Assembly (NCBI GenBank): GCA_016700175.1
Contig: CP065003.1
Location: forward strand, 2,676,001 to 2,740,000
DNA: 64,000 bases
From: Acidobacteriota bacterium
Lineage (GTDB): Bacteria; Acidobacteriota; Blastocatellia; Pyrinomonadales; Pyrinomonadaceae
Reading direction: 5' to 3'
Below the pieces are notes generated by a model. It saw only the letters and a list, made by a program, of their open reading frames with translations, ran no database searches and was not told the DNA's origin. Of the stretch, positions 26,756 to 35,579 are shown in pieces. Numbering within the stretch: the stretch's first letter is position 1; every line of letters begins with the position of its first letter. The position numbers were made by a program, and so were the translations under genes.

Positions 26756-27478
26756 TCAGATCGCCGCCGCACCCGTCGCGCGGTTGTAATATCGGTAAAG
26801 GTCGTTGAAGTCCGAGAGTGCCTTGTCCAGGATCATAGGAAGCTGGTCGATATCTCCCGAAGAGACGATCAGGTTGATGTTCCTTAGGAAAGCTTCGTGA
26901 GCGTTCAGCGTCTGCCCGCCGTCCTCTATAGAAACCAGGTAAAGCCGCCTTCGCTCCGAAGAGAACATCGCGTTCACCTTCTGCTGAATGATCGCCGCTC
27001 CGCCGTATTCCTCGGCAAAGTCGGGAGAGAAGAGCAGCACCTCGGTCTTGCCGTCACGCAGGCGTTCGTTCGCCTGGGCCGGCGTCGACGCGACATAGAC
27101 CTTGAATCCCGCACTTACAAGCACCTTAGAGACGGCGTCCTTGTTCTTCCCGAGGCAGAGCAATATGCGCCTCGGCTGGATCTCGCCTTCCGGCTCGTCG
27201 AGCGCCGGACCTCCGGACTGAAGCGCCGAAAGCAGCGATCTCAGGGCATTGTTGATCTGGTTCTCGGACTGCTTCTCGGCAAACTCCCGGGAACCTTCCT
27301 GCACGGCCGGAGCCGCCGATGTGGATTTCAGCTGTTCAACCGTAGACGAGCCGTTGCCTGAAGCATCGGCACGGACCAGGTTCTGGCAGCGCGGGCAACG
27401 TACGGTGAAGGTCGAAGAAGGGATCTTTGATTCGTCGACCTGAAGCGAGACTGAGCAATTGTCGCAGCGTATGATCAT
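26756..27478 (-). CDS. Zinc-ribbon protein with receiver-like C-terminal domain
   Basis: N-terminal MJ0042-type zinc ribbon (CDNC at residues 5-8, CPRC at about 29-32), a linker of about 60 residues, then a receiver-like domain (about 105-235; RRILLCLGKNKDAVSKVLVSA). The receiver lacks the acidic pair at its first strand and the phospho-acceptor aspartate (strand 3 reads EVLLFSPDF), so it is probably a pseudo-receiver. It starts 33 bases after the pilT-like stop on the same strand, which suggests a role in controlling the pilus motor. Function is inferred from context only. Confidence 0.8.
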   Translation of the reverse strand: MIIRCDNCSVSLQVDESKIPSSTFTVRCPRCQNLVRADASGNGSSTVEQLKSTSAAPAVQEGSREFAEKQSENQINNALRSLLSALQSGGPALDEPEGEIQPRRILLCLGKNKDAVSKVLVSAGFKVYVASTPAQANERLRDGKTEVLLFSPDFAEEYGGAAIIQQKVNAMFSSERRRLYLVSIEDGGQTLNAHEAFLRNINLIVSSGDIDQLPMILDKALSDFNDLYRYYNRATGAAAI

Positions 27479-27511
27479 TTCTTTCTTCCGTTTTTGAGGT
27501 GTTTGCGAGGC

Positions 27512-28717
27512 CTACTCGATCATATCGAGCACGGATTTGGACGGGTCCTCGATCGGCTTAAACGCGGCACTTGAATCCTGCTTCGCGCCGTTCGAGTCGT
27601 CCTTCAGATAATCTTCGGTCGAAGCGAGGCCCTTGAGCTGAAGCAGCAGATTGTTCTGGTTCGTCGAGTACGACAGGCCGTCCTTGGTCGTGATCACTCC
27701 TCTGCGGATCATGTCGAGGATGACCGAATCGAAGTCCTGCATTCCGTCGATCGCGCCGTCGCGTATGGCGTCGAGCAACGTCTTACCATCGGTCTCGCCC
27801 TTCTCGATATACTCGCGCGTACGCGGATTCGACTTCATTATTTCCACCGCGGCGATCCGGCCGGATCCGTCTGCTTTCGGGATCAGCCTTTGCGAAACGA
27901 TGTAGCGGAAAGTCTGTGCGAGCCTCGTGCGTATGATCTTCTCTTCGTTCTTCGGATAAAGGCCGATGATGCGGTCGATGGTCTTCGAAGCATCGATCGT
28001 GTGGAGCGTGGACAGCACGAGGTGGCCTGTCTCCGCTGCTTCGAGCGCGATCTCTGCCGTTTCGAGGTCGCGCATCTCGCCTACCAGGATCACTTTCGGG
28101 GCCTGGCGAAGCGCCGCTCGGAGCGCCGAGGCGAAGTCTTTCGTATCCGATCCGACCTCGCGCTGGTTGATCGTCGATCTCTTGTGCTCGTGGAGAAACT
28201 CGATCGGGTCTTCGATCGTGACGATGTGATAGTACTTGGTAGCGTTGATCTGATCGATGATCGCCGCGAGTGTCGAGCTCTTACCCGATCCCGTCGGGCC
28301 CGTCAGAAGAACAAGACCATTGCGCAATTCGCAGATCTCGCCCAGCTGCGAAGGTATGACCAGCGAATCGAAGCTCGGGATCTCGTGCGGAATGACCCTC
28401 ATTACGATCGAATAGGAACCCCTCTGCTGGAAAATGTTCACACGAAACCGGCACCGCGCCGGCAAGCTCCAGCTCAGGTCGGTAGTCCCCCTTTGGGCGA
28501 GCTGGGCCGCCGCTTCGGGATTGTCCCGGAGCAGAGACATCGCGATCATCTCGGTCTGGAACGCGGAAAGCGTCCCAAGCCCGAGCGGGTTCGAGGAATG
28601 AAGTGTTCCGTTGATCTCGACCTGCGGTTTCTGGCCGGTTGAAAAGTTCAGGTCGCTGACATTCTCGGACGCCTGAAGCATCGTCTCGATGATCGGCGCG
28701 ACGTCGAGTAGGCTCAT
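27512..28717 (-). CDS. pilT: PilT-like type IV pilus retraction ATPase
   Basis: Cytoplasmic hexameric ATPase that powers pilus retraction. Walker A is GPTGSGKSSTLAAI (about residue 135), the Asp box TIEDPIEF, Walker B ILVGEMRDLETAEIAL and the His box LSTLHTIDA follow in the usual order. At 401 residues it is longer than typical PilT (about 345-370) because of an acidic, serine-rich C-terminal tail (about 365-401). PilT or PilU cannot be separated with certainty. No other pilus genes are nearby except the zinc-ribbon protein that follows it. Confidence 0.92.
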   Translation of the reverse strand: MSLLDVAPIIETMLQASENVSDLNFSTGQKPQVEINGTLHSSNPLGLGTLSAFQTEMIAMSLLRDNPEAAAQLAQRGTTDLSWSLPARCRFRVNIFQQRGSYSIVMRVIPHEIPSFDSLVIPSQLGEICELRNGLVLLTGPTGSGKSSTLAAIIDQINATKYYHIVTIEDPIEFLHEHKRSTINQREVGSDTKDFASALRAALRQAPKVILVGEMRDLETAEIALEAAETGHLVLSTLHTIDASKTIDRIIGLYPKNEEKIIRTRLAQTFRYIVSQRLIPKADGSGRIAAVEIMKSNPRTREYIEKGETDGKTLLDAIRDGAIDGMQDFDSVILDMIRRGVITTKDGLSYSTNQNNLLLQLKGLASTEDYLKDDSNGAKQDSSAAFKPIEDPSKSVLDMIE

Positions 28718-28889
28718 TATTCGATCGACTCCTTAAAAGTTCCTTGTCGTGGCTGGTTTGCCGGGGTTGGCAGGAGTGCATCCGTGCGCGGGTGTGAGGC
28801 CTTACGGACAATTCCTATTCTTGCCGATGGAGGTCAGAATTGCAAGCGAATTTTGAACAGTGTTGTTATGTGTTGGGCAGAAGGCCGGT

Positions 28890-29522
28890 TCAAACAAGGA
28901 AGCGGCGCATCGCGGATTCGATCCCGGACGGGTCCTTGAGTATTCCGCTTATGACTGCTACCGAATCGGCTCCGGCCTCGAGGACTGAGCGAAAATTACC
29001 CTCGTCAATTCCGCCGATCGCGACCAAAGGAATCGTACCGACCGCCTCTTTCGCCGCCGATACGCCTTCGAGACCGACCGCCTGATCGGGGTTTTCCTTT
29101 GTCGAGGTCCCGAAAACAGGACCGATCGCAATGTAATCGACCGGGAGCGATGCCGCCGCCTTTGCCTGCTCCTCGGAATGCGTGGAATATCCGATCACAG
29201 CTGCTTCGCCTAGAAGCCTGCGCGCCTGCTCCGGGGGAAGATCGTCCTGTCCCAGATGAACGCCTGGTGCCCCTGCCGCGATCGCGATATCGACCCGGTC
29301 GTTGACGATCACAAGAATTCCCTGCTCATTGGCGGCTCGGCATACCTCGACAACGGATCGGAAGAACTCGTCGGAAGCGGCAGTCTTGTCGCGAAGCTGG
29401 ATCAACTTCGCTCCGCCTTTTGCGAGCTGCTGATATTGTTCGAAATGCGAGAGGCCCGAGATCTTCGGGTCCGTGATCGGATAGACAGCGGGGAATCGTT
29501 CGAAAGGCTGCGCGGCCATCAC
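28890..29522 (-). CDS. thiE: Thiamine phosphate synthase
   Basis: Joins the hydroxymethylpyrimidine diphosphate and thiazole phosphate moieties to give thiamine phosphate. Family motifs are QLRDKTA (about residue 43), VNDRVDIAIAAGAPGVHLGQ, IGYSTHS and the phosphate-binding AIGGIDEGN, then GADSVAVISGI. 210 residues is normal. Its ATG overlaps the TGA of the acetyltransferase gene by four bases (29519-29522), indicating translational coupling. No TPP riboswitch is seen because it is internal to an operon. Confidence 0.93.
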   Translation of the reverse strand: MMAAQPFERFPAVYPITDPKISGLSHFEQYQQLAKGGAKLIQLRDKTAASDEFFRSVVEVCRAANEQGILVIVNDRVDIAIAAGAPGVHLGQDDLPPEQARRLLGEAAVIGYSTHSEEQAKAAASLPVDYIAIGPVFGTSTKENPDQAVGLEGVSAAKEAVGTIPLVAIGGIDEGNFRSVLEAGADSVAVISGILKDPSGIESAMRRFLV

Positions 29523-30052
29523 CTGACGACCTTTGACATAAGGAAGGCGTCCTCGCCGTTGTTGTAGTACCTGGAAAGCCGCTGCATCACTACATAGCCG
29601 GCGGACGAATAAAGCTCGATAGCGGCCTTGTTGCTGACCCGGACCTCGAGAATGATCGAATCGAACCCTTTCCTGGAAAGGCCTTGTTCCGCATACTCGA
29701 GCATCATTCTGGCGATCCCCCGCTTTCTGTGCTCGGGCGCGACGCCGATCGTCGTGATGTGCGCGATTGTTTCGTTAGTGCCAAGGACAAAGATGAAACC
29801 GACCATGCGGTCGTCCGGCGTGACGGCCCGGTAGCTGAGTATGTTCGGCTCGGAGAGGAGGTACTTGAAGGTGTACTTGGTGTAATTCTCTCCGCGGCGG
29901 AAACAGCGGAGATTCAGGAGCATCACTTCCCGAAGATGCGATTCGGTCATCGTCCGCACGGAATACTCCGTAGAAGGCGCCGGCACGATCTCTTCATCGG
30001 GATCCGGCTCCGCGGGAACGAAAAGCTCTCTGATTCTCTGGACGATGGCCAT
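29519..30052 (-). CDS. rimI: GNAT acetyltransferase, RimI-like
   Basis: N-acetyltransferase of the RimI type (N-terminal acetylation of ribosomal protein S18 in the model family; the substrate here is unproven). Acetyl-CoA binding loop EHRKRGIARMMLEYAEQ (about residues 108-124), the preceding ITTIGVAP strand and the C-terminal SAGYVVMQRLSRYY segment are intact. A 30-residue N-terminal extension is rich in Pro and acidic residues. It couples with thiE by a 4-base overlap. Its start codon lies 8 bases from the edge of a long 9-bp repeat array that separates it from queA. Confidence 0.82.
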   Translation of the reverse strand: MAIVQRIRELFVPAEPDPDEEIVPAPSTEYSVRTMTESHLREVMLLNLRCFRRGENYTKYTFKYLLSEPNILSYRAVTPDDRMVGFIFVLGTNETIAHITTIGVAPEHRKRGIARMMLEYAEQGLSRKGFDSIILEVRVSNKAAIELYSSAGYVVMQRLSRYYNNGEDAFLMSKVVR

Positions 30053-30059
30053 ACTACAA

Positions 30060-30340
30060 GTCTGTCGGGTCTATCGAGTCTGTCGGGTCTTTCGAGTCTG
30101 TCGAGTCTTTCGAGTCTGTCGGGTCTTTCGAGTCTGTCGGGTCTATCGAGTCTGCCGAGTCTGTCGAGTCGACTGAGTCTGTCGAGTCGATTGAGTCTGT
30201 CGAGTCTGTTGAGTCTGTTGAGTCTGTTGAGTCTGTCCCGTCTGTTGAGTCTATCGACTAGACAGATGCTTAAGACTCGACGGACTCAATCGACTCGAAA
30301 GACTCAGTCGACTCGAAAGACTCGGCAGACTTAGTAGACA
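30060..30340 (-). repeat. Inverted pair of 9-bp arrays between queA and rimI
   Basis: From 30060 to about 30255 the plus strand is built of GTCTGTCGA/GTCTTTCGA-type 9-bp units (fixed GAGTC or GGGTC plus four bases, about 21 units). After a short non-repeat centre (30258-30273) the unit reads GACTC plus four bases to about 30333, i.e. the array is inverted. It ends at the queA stop codon. The result is a possible long hairpin inside a minus-strand gene run. GAGTC/GACTC are GANTC sites, the recognition sequence of CcrM-type methylases. Confidence 0.88.
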
Positions 30341-31362
30341 AACATACAATCCCCGTAACTGTAAAACCTGTACCGCTCAAGGACGACGTGCTCGTACGCC
30401 TTCATTATAAGTTCGTGACCGCCAAAGGTCGAAACAAGCACAAGAAGCGACGAGCACGGAAGATGAAAGTTCGTCAGGAGCGCATCGATCGCCCGGAACT
30501 CGTAGCCCGGGACGATCGTCAGGTCGGCGGTCTGTTTTCCGGAGACGAACCCGCCGTGCTTCGAAGCGCAGGTCTCGAGCGCACGCGTGGTCGTCGTTCC
30601 GATCGCCACGATCCGCCTTCCTTCGTTCCTTGCCGCGTTCAAGGCTTCGGCCTCGCGCTCGCCGATCTCGAACCTCTCTTCCTGGACGCTGTGTTTTGAA
30701 ATGTCTTCGACACGAACGGGCTCGAAGGTCCCGTAGCCTACGTGAAGAGTGATCTCGAGCGTCTCCGCGCCGCGAGCCCGAACCTGTTCGAGGATCTCGG
30801 GCGTGAAGTGGAAACCCGCAGTCGGCGCGGCGATCGCGCCCGTTTCCTTAGCATACACGGTCTGATACCGGTCGCGGTCCGCTCCTCGCGAGCCATCTTC
30901 GCGCTTGATGTATGGAGGAAGCGGCGTGCGTCCCACTTTTTCCAGGATATCGAACAGATCGCCTTCGTGATCGAACTCCGCGAGAACGCGTCCGTTCACA
31001 GGGCCTTCGAGAATATTCGCCGAAAGCTCCTCGCCGAATGAGACCCTTTTCCCGGGCTTCAGCCTTCGGGCGGGCCTTGCGAGCGCTTCCCAGACGTTCC
31101 CTCCGATGTTGTCGACGAGGAAAAGCTCGATCGTCGCGCCCGTTTCCGATCTCCCTATGAGCCGCGCGGGAAAGACTTTCGTGTTGTTGAGGACAATGAC
31201 GTCGCCCTCGCGGATGAATCCGGGAAAGTTTCTGAAAGAAAGATCTTTGTATGTACCTCTCGAGCGGTCGACGGCAAGCATCCGCGAGTCTTCGCGGTTC
31301 GGAAGCGGCTTCTGCGCGATCAGTTCTCCCGGCAGGTGGTAATCGAACTCGGAGAGCAGCAT
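30331..31362 (-). CDS. queA: S-adenosylmethionine:tRNA ribosyltransferase-isomerase
   Basis: Transfers and isomerises the ribosyl group of SAM onto 7-aminomethyl-7-deazaguanine in tRNA, forming epoxyqueuosine. Family signatures: FDYHLPGELIAQKPL at the start, LNNTKVFPARL, AAPTAGFHFT (about residue 178), TLHVGYGTFEPV and TNFHLPCSSLLVLV. 343 residues is normal. The last codons (Val-Tyr-stop) touch the adjacent 9-bp array. It lies 8 bases downstream of the lipoprotein MBL gene on the same strand. No tgt or other queuosine gene is in the window. Confidence 0.95.
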   Translation of the reverse strand: MLLSEFDYHLPGELIAQKPLPNREDSRMLAVDRSRGTYKDLSFRNFPGFIREGDVIVLNNTKVFPARLIGRSETGATIELFLVDNIGGNVWEALARPARRLKPGKRVSFGEELSANILEGPVNGRVLAEFDHEGDLFDILEKVGRTPLPPYIKREDGSRGADRDRYQTVYAKETGAIAAPTAGFHFTPEILEQVRARGAETLEITLHVGYGTFEPVRVEDISKHSVQEERFEIGEREAEALNAARNEGRRIVAIGTTTTRALETCASKHGGFVSGKQTADLTIVPGYEFRAIDALLTNFHLPCSSLLVLVSTFGGHELIMKAYEHVVLERYRFYSYGDCMFVY

Positions 31363-31370
31363 AGGCGGGA

Positions 31371-32273
31371 TCAGAACGTCGCGGTCTCCAGGATCTTTGT
31401 GAACACGCGGACCCTTGGGTCGGCGGCTTCGAGATCCTTCTTGATCTTGTCCGCCTCGTTGACGTCGACGTGCACGGCGATGATGCGCTTCGGATTGAAC
31501 TGGCGGTCAACGAGTTCGCGGCCGCGCTCCGAAAGCAGATACCAGTAGGGGATGAATGCCACGTCGATGCCCGCCTTCTCGAGATCGAAGATATCGAAGT
31601 TCTCGTCGGACATGTCGGCGTCGCCGAGATGGAGGAACTTCAGTCCTCCGATCTCTATGACGTGGCCGAGATTCTGAATGGTCGCGTGGCGCCCGGTCCC
31701 GTGGCTGAGGCCGAGAAACCTTATCACAATGATCCCCGGTTTTGCTTTGGCCTCTCGTTCGGGTACAAAATCAGCCGGTTGCATCGAGATAACAGCCTCT
31801 TTTCCGAATTCAAAATCAACAGCATGGACGTTGCGCTTCACCTCTTGATAATCGGAAAATTTCTCTTTTATCAATTGTGCCACCTGCGGTGAAGAGGCGA
31901 GAGTTGTTCGTCCGCTCTTCATCAAGAGCCGCCCGACAGATTCCGGATGAAAATGATCCCCGTGCACGTGTGAGACGAGCACAAGATCAATACCCTTAAA
32001 CTCGCCTTCGGCATTCTCAATCTTCTCGCGCAGATCGTCTGGAGGATACGCGTACTCGTCGAGATACTTGCGGTGGAGGCCGTCGATCAAGATCTTGTCT
32101 TCCCCGGCCTCGATCATCACGCCCTCATTGGCGATATAGGTCACCTTCACTTTGCCTTCACCCACGGGCTCGACCGGCGGCTTCGCCTGCGCCAACGTCC
32201 CGGCTGACGACGAACAGGCCGTCAGAAGCCCTGCGGCCAGTGCGGTTATGAGAAATCTATGTATTGCCTTCAT
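31371..32273 (-). CDS. MBL-fold metallo-hydrolase, predicted lipoprotein
   Basis: Metallo-beta-lactamase-fold enzyme of the UlaG-like/L-ascorbate-lactonase-type group; substrate unknown. The N-terminus has a lipobox (LLTAC, Cys20), so it is likely attached to a membrane on the periplasmic side. Metal-binding motif HVHGDHFHP at about residues 101-109; later ligands are probably H in LSHGTGRH, D in HLGDADMS and H in AVHVDVN. It precedes queA by 8 bases and probably opens that transcript. A 1.1-kb repeat field lies upstream. Confidence 0.85.
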   Translation of the reverse strand: MKAIHRFLITALAAGLLTACSSSAGTLAQAKPPVEPVGEGKVKVTYIANEGVMIEAGEDKILIDGLHRKYLDEYAYPPDDLREKIENAEGEFKGIDLVLVSHVHGDHFHPESVGRLLMKSGRTTLASSPQVAQLIKEKFSDYQEVKRNVHAVDFEFGKEAVISMQPADFVPEREAKAKPGIIVIRFLGLSHGTGRHATIQNLGHVIEIGGLKFLHLGDADMSDENFDIFDLEKAGIDVAFIPYWYLLSERGRELVDRQFNPKRIIAVHVDVNEADKIKKDLEAADPRVRVFTKILETATF

Positions 32274-32342
32274 AGCGATTCAAGTGTCCTTTGCGGGAGC
32301 TCATGTTTTTCCCCAAAGCTTAAGATCCAAACGAAGAATTGA

Positions 32343-33230
32343 CCACAGAGGTCACGGAGTTTCGCACAGAGAGCACCGAGAGAAATCACTTTGTGTCCTT
32401 TGTGAAAACCTCTGTGTCCTCTGCGGTTAAATCTCCGTTTCATAAACGTCCGTTCGTCAATGAAAGAAGACTTAACCACAGAGGTCACGGAGTTTCACAC
32501 AGAGAGCACCGAGAGATCACTTTGTATCCTTTGTGAAGACCTCTGTGTTCTCTGTGAAGACCTCTGTGTTCTCCGTGGTTAGATCCCTGAGTCACAAGCG
32601 TCCGTGCCAGAACAAAGAAGACTCAACCACAGAGGTCACGGAGTTTTACACAGAGGGCACGGAGAGATCACTTTGTGTTCTTTGTGAAAACCTCTGTGTC
32701 CTCTGTGAAGACCTCTGTGTTCTCCGTGGTTAGATCCCTGAGTCACAAGCGTCCGTGCCAGAACAAAGAAGACTCAACCACAGAGGTCACGGAGTTTTAC
32801 ACAGAGAGCACGGAGAGATCACTTTATATCCTTTGTGAAAACCTCTGTGTTCTCCGTGGTTAAATCTCCGTTTCACAAACGTCCGTTCGTCAATGAAAGA
32901 AGACTTAACCACAGAGGTCACGGAGTTTCGCACAGAGAGCACGGAGAGATCACTTTGTGTCCTTTGTGAAAACCTCTGTGTTCTCCGTGGTTAGATCCCT
33001 GAGTCATAAGCGTCCGTGCCAGAACAAAGAAGACTTAACCACAGAGGTCACGGAGTTTCGCACAGAGAGCACGGAGAAATAACTTCGTGTCCTCTGTGAA
33101 AACCTCTGTGTTCTCTGCGGTTAAATCTCCGTTTCACAAACATCCGTTCGTTAACAATAGAAGACTCAACCACAGAGGGCACGGAGAGATCATTGGTTAG
33201 ATCTCCGTTTCACAAACGTCCGTCCGTCAA
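32343..33230. repeat. Seven-copy long tandem repeat, CCACAGAGG type
   Basis: CCACAGAGGTCACGGAG begins units at 32343, 32476, 32637, 32778, 32909, 33039 and (variant) 33170, spacing 130-161 bp. Each unit holds CCACAGAGG near its left end and CCTCTGTGT...CCGTGGTT near its right end, so each is itself an imperfect inverted repeat, followed by a CGTCCGTNCG spacer. The spacer exists in two versions (AAACGTCCGTTCGTC and AAGCGTCCGTGCCAG) that alternate irregularly. No gene is present in 32274-33377. Confidence 0.9.
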
Positions 33231-33377
33231 ACAAGAAGACTCTCGCAAAGGCGCCAGGTAACCCCGACTCAAACAAAGGCATATCTTATCAGACCGAATC
33301 GCCATCGGCGGGCTGAATCGCAAGCCGTCTTTTTATATACTTTTTAACCATAAACAAAACCTATTGGGAGATAAACG

Positions 33378-35138
33378 ATGTTCAGAAAGTACTTTTCCGC
33401 AATGGCGCTGCTGGCGCTCACACTTCCGACGATCGCTCTCGGGCAAAACGGCGCCGACGCGGTCGCGAAGATCAAAGACGAAGGAACGAACCGTTCGCAG
33501 GCGATGAAGACGATGCATTACCTGACCGACGTCATAGGCGCGAGGCTTACGAATTCGCCCTCGCAGAGGCTCGCAAACCGATGGACCAAGGAGCAGTTCG
33601 AGAAATGGGGGCTGAAGAATGCCAAGGTCGATCCCTGGGGCGAATTCGGGCGAAGCTGGCAGTTGAAGAAATTCTCCGCCGCGATCGTCGCGCCTGAATA
33701 CGAAGTGGTCCGTGCGTATCCGAAGGCCTGGTCGCCGAGCACGAACGGCGCAATCACCGGGGATGTGGTTTATATCGAGGCGACGAACGAAGAAGAACTC
33801 GCGAAATACAAGGGCAAGCTGAAGGGCGCGATCGTGCTTTTCGGAGGCGAGACAAACATCACCCCGGGCTTCGAACCGACCGCGACACGCAGGACGGAGA
33901 AAGAACTGCTCGATCTGGAATACGCCGAACCGGCTACGCCCGGACCTCCGCAGACTCCTTCCGAAGCGCAGATCGCCGCGCAAAGATTTCAGGCGCGTTT
34001 GGCGCAGTTCATCTTTGACGAAGGCGCCGCCGCGATCCTCGATCCCGGCTTCGGCGTCAACGCCGGAACGATCCGAGTGATGGGCGCGAACCTTCCTCCG
34101 AACGCGAACGACGGCGTCCTGGGTCGCGGACGCGTGCGCGTTTATTCGAAGGACGCCCCCGCGACGATTCCCCAGTTCGTGGTCGAGACCGAGCAGTTCA
34201 ACCGTATGCTCAGGCGCGTTCGGCAAGGCATCGCTTTGAAGATGCAGGTCGAGCTGGACGTCGAATGGGACGACAGCGACACACAAGGTTACAACACGAT
34301 CGCCGAGATTCCCGGCACCGATCTCGCCGACGAGGTCGTGATGATCGGCGCTCACCTCGATTCGTGGCATTCGGGAACCGGCGCAACGGACAACGGAGCG
34401 GGAACGACGGTCGTGATGGAAGCGATGAGGATACTCGCCGCGTCGGGCCTCAAGCCGCGGAGAACCATCCGCGTCGCGCTCTGGACCGGCGAGGAACAGG
34501 GACTTCTAGGCTCGCGCGCGTACGTTGCGAAGACGTTCGGCTCAAGGGGCGAGGGCGGAGTTCTCAACAAGACACCGGCTTACGACAAGTTCGCCGCGTA
34601 CTACAACCTCGACAACGGAACCGGCCAGATCCGGGGAATCTACGCGCAAGGCAATGCCAACGCGCGCCCGATCTTCCGCGAATGGCTGATGCCCTTCAAG
34701 GAATGGGGAGCGGCGACGACGACTATCAACAACACCGGCGGAACGGACCACCTGGCGTTCGACGCGATCGGACTTCCGGGCTTCCAGTTCATACAGGATT
34801 CGATCGAGTACTTCCCCAGGACTTGGCATACGACCCAGGACGTCGCGGACCGGATGCTTGAAGAGGACCTGAAGCGATCGGCGGTGATCATGGCGACGTT
34901 CGCTTATCAATCGGCGATGACGGACCAGAAACTTCCGAGGAAGGATGCGGTCAGCCCGTACGCCTCGCTTCTTGCGTCGTCGGTATTCGCTGACGTGATG
35001 GAAGAGATGGCGTTCAGGAATTCGGGCTGGGACTTTGCGATCTGCGGCCACGAGGTACATCCGGACGAGATTCCGCAGGGATTCCCGGCGGCATTTGCAG
35101 TCAGCGGATTCGGAGATCATTCCCACTCCGCGGAGTAG
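33378..35138 (+). CDS. M28-family zinc metallopeptidase, secreted
   Basis: Aminopeptidase or carboxypeptidase of the M28 family acting outside the cytoplasm; a signal peptide covers residues 1-22. A PA-like insert (about 115-270) precedes the catalytic domain, whose metal ligands are in AHLDSWHSGTGATDNGAG (His, Asp), TGEEQGLLGS (Glu pair), and the later TGGTDHLAFD and WHTTQD (His). GGGAG seven bases before the ATG supports the start. After LPRK, where relatives usually end, there is an extra tail of about 65 residues of different character, which may be a recent addition. A perfect palindrome follows the stop. Confidence 0.88.
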   Translation: MFRKYFSAMALLALTLPTIALGQNGADAVAKIKDEGTNRSQAMKTMHYLTDVIGARLTNSPSQRLANRWTKEQFEKWGLKNAKVDPWGEFGRSWQLKKFSAAIVAPEYEVVRAYPKAWSPSTNGAITGDVVYIEATNEEELAKYKGKLKGAIVLFGGETNITPGFEPTATRRTEKELLDLEYAEPATPGPPQTPSEAQIAAQRFQARLAQFIFDEGAAAILDPGFGVNAGTIRVMGANLPPNANDGVLGRGRVRVYSKDAPATIPQFVVETEQFNRMLRRVRQGIALKMQVELDVEWDDSDTQGYNTIAEIPGTDLADEVVMIGAHLDSWHSGTGATDNGAGTTVVMEAMRILAASGLKPRRTIRVALWTGEEQGLLGSRAYVAKTFGSRGEGGVLNKTPAYDKFAAYYNLDNGTGQIRGIYAQGNANARPIFREWLMPFKEWGAATTTINNTGGTDHLAFDAIGLPGFQFIQDSIEYFPRTWHTTQDVADRMLEEDLKRSAVIMATFAYQSAMTDQKLPRKDAVSPYASLLASSVFADVMEEMAFRNSGWDFAICGHEVHPDEIPQGFPAAFAVSGFGDHSHSAE

Positions 35139-35166
35139 GAACGCTCGAAAGAGCCCGCCTGGAGAA

Positions 35167-35195
35167 AAGAGGCTGCCGAGCTCGGCAGCCTCTCT
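35167..35195 (+). terminator. Perfect 26-bp palindrome, probable terminator
   Basis: AGAGGCTGCCGAG and its exact complement meet at 35179/35180 with no loop, followed by CTT. It lies 29 bases past the peptidase stop. The T-tract is weak, so confidence is moderate. Confidence 0.55.
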
Positions 35196-35291
35196 TGATC
35201 TGTTATAAAGCTGTCCGAAGAGTTCTATCAGATGTTGCTTCTGACGCCCAGAAGGTGGATATGCGACGGGCCGTAACGACTGTTGCCAACC

Positions 35292-35445
35292 GGCTCCGTA
35301 GGAGCCCGATGTCTGTAGCACCGGCTGGCGAAGTATGATCCCAGCCCAGTAGGGGCTGAATTCTTCTTTACCAGATTGCGCTCCTATCGGAGCGCTGATC
35401 GATCTGAGGTTCGTCCTTCTACAGACATCGGGCTCCTGCGGAGCC
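35292..35445. repeat. Long inverted-repeat element with 27-bp arms
   Basis: Left arm 35292-35318 (GGCTCCGTAGGAGCCCGATG...) and right arm 35419-35445 are complementary with one mismatch. Each arm itself begins with a small palindrome (GGCTCCGTAGGAGCC), and the 100-base interior holds two more (CAGCCCAGTAGGGGCTG; GCGCTCCTATCGGAGCGC). No coding sequence. The remainder of the 35139-35579 gap shows nothing else. Confidence 0.8.
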
Positions 35446-35579
35446 GAAGAAAAGCGTATTCGCAAGCTGCAACTCGGCATGACTTAAGGGCCGCCGGAAA
35501 GGGAAAGGCCGACTTTTCCGATGTGGTTGAGTATTCGTTGGAGGGACTTCTTCCACAAGGTTGCTGAGGCGAAGCCCGA

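Noticed and set aside
32339..32863. Several 60-90 codon frames in the CCACAGAGG array
   Set aside because: They simply translate the repeat units (TEVTEF, VLCENLCVL) and have no independent support.
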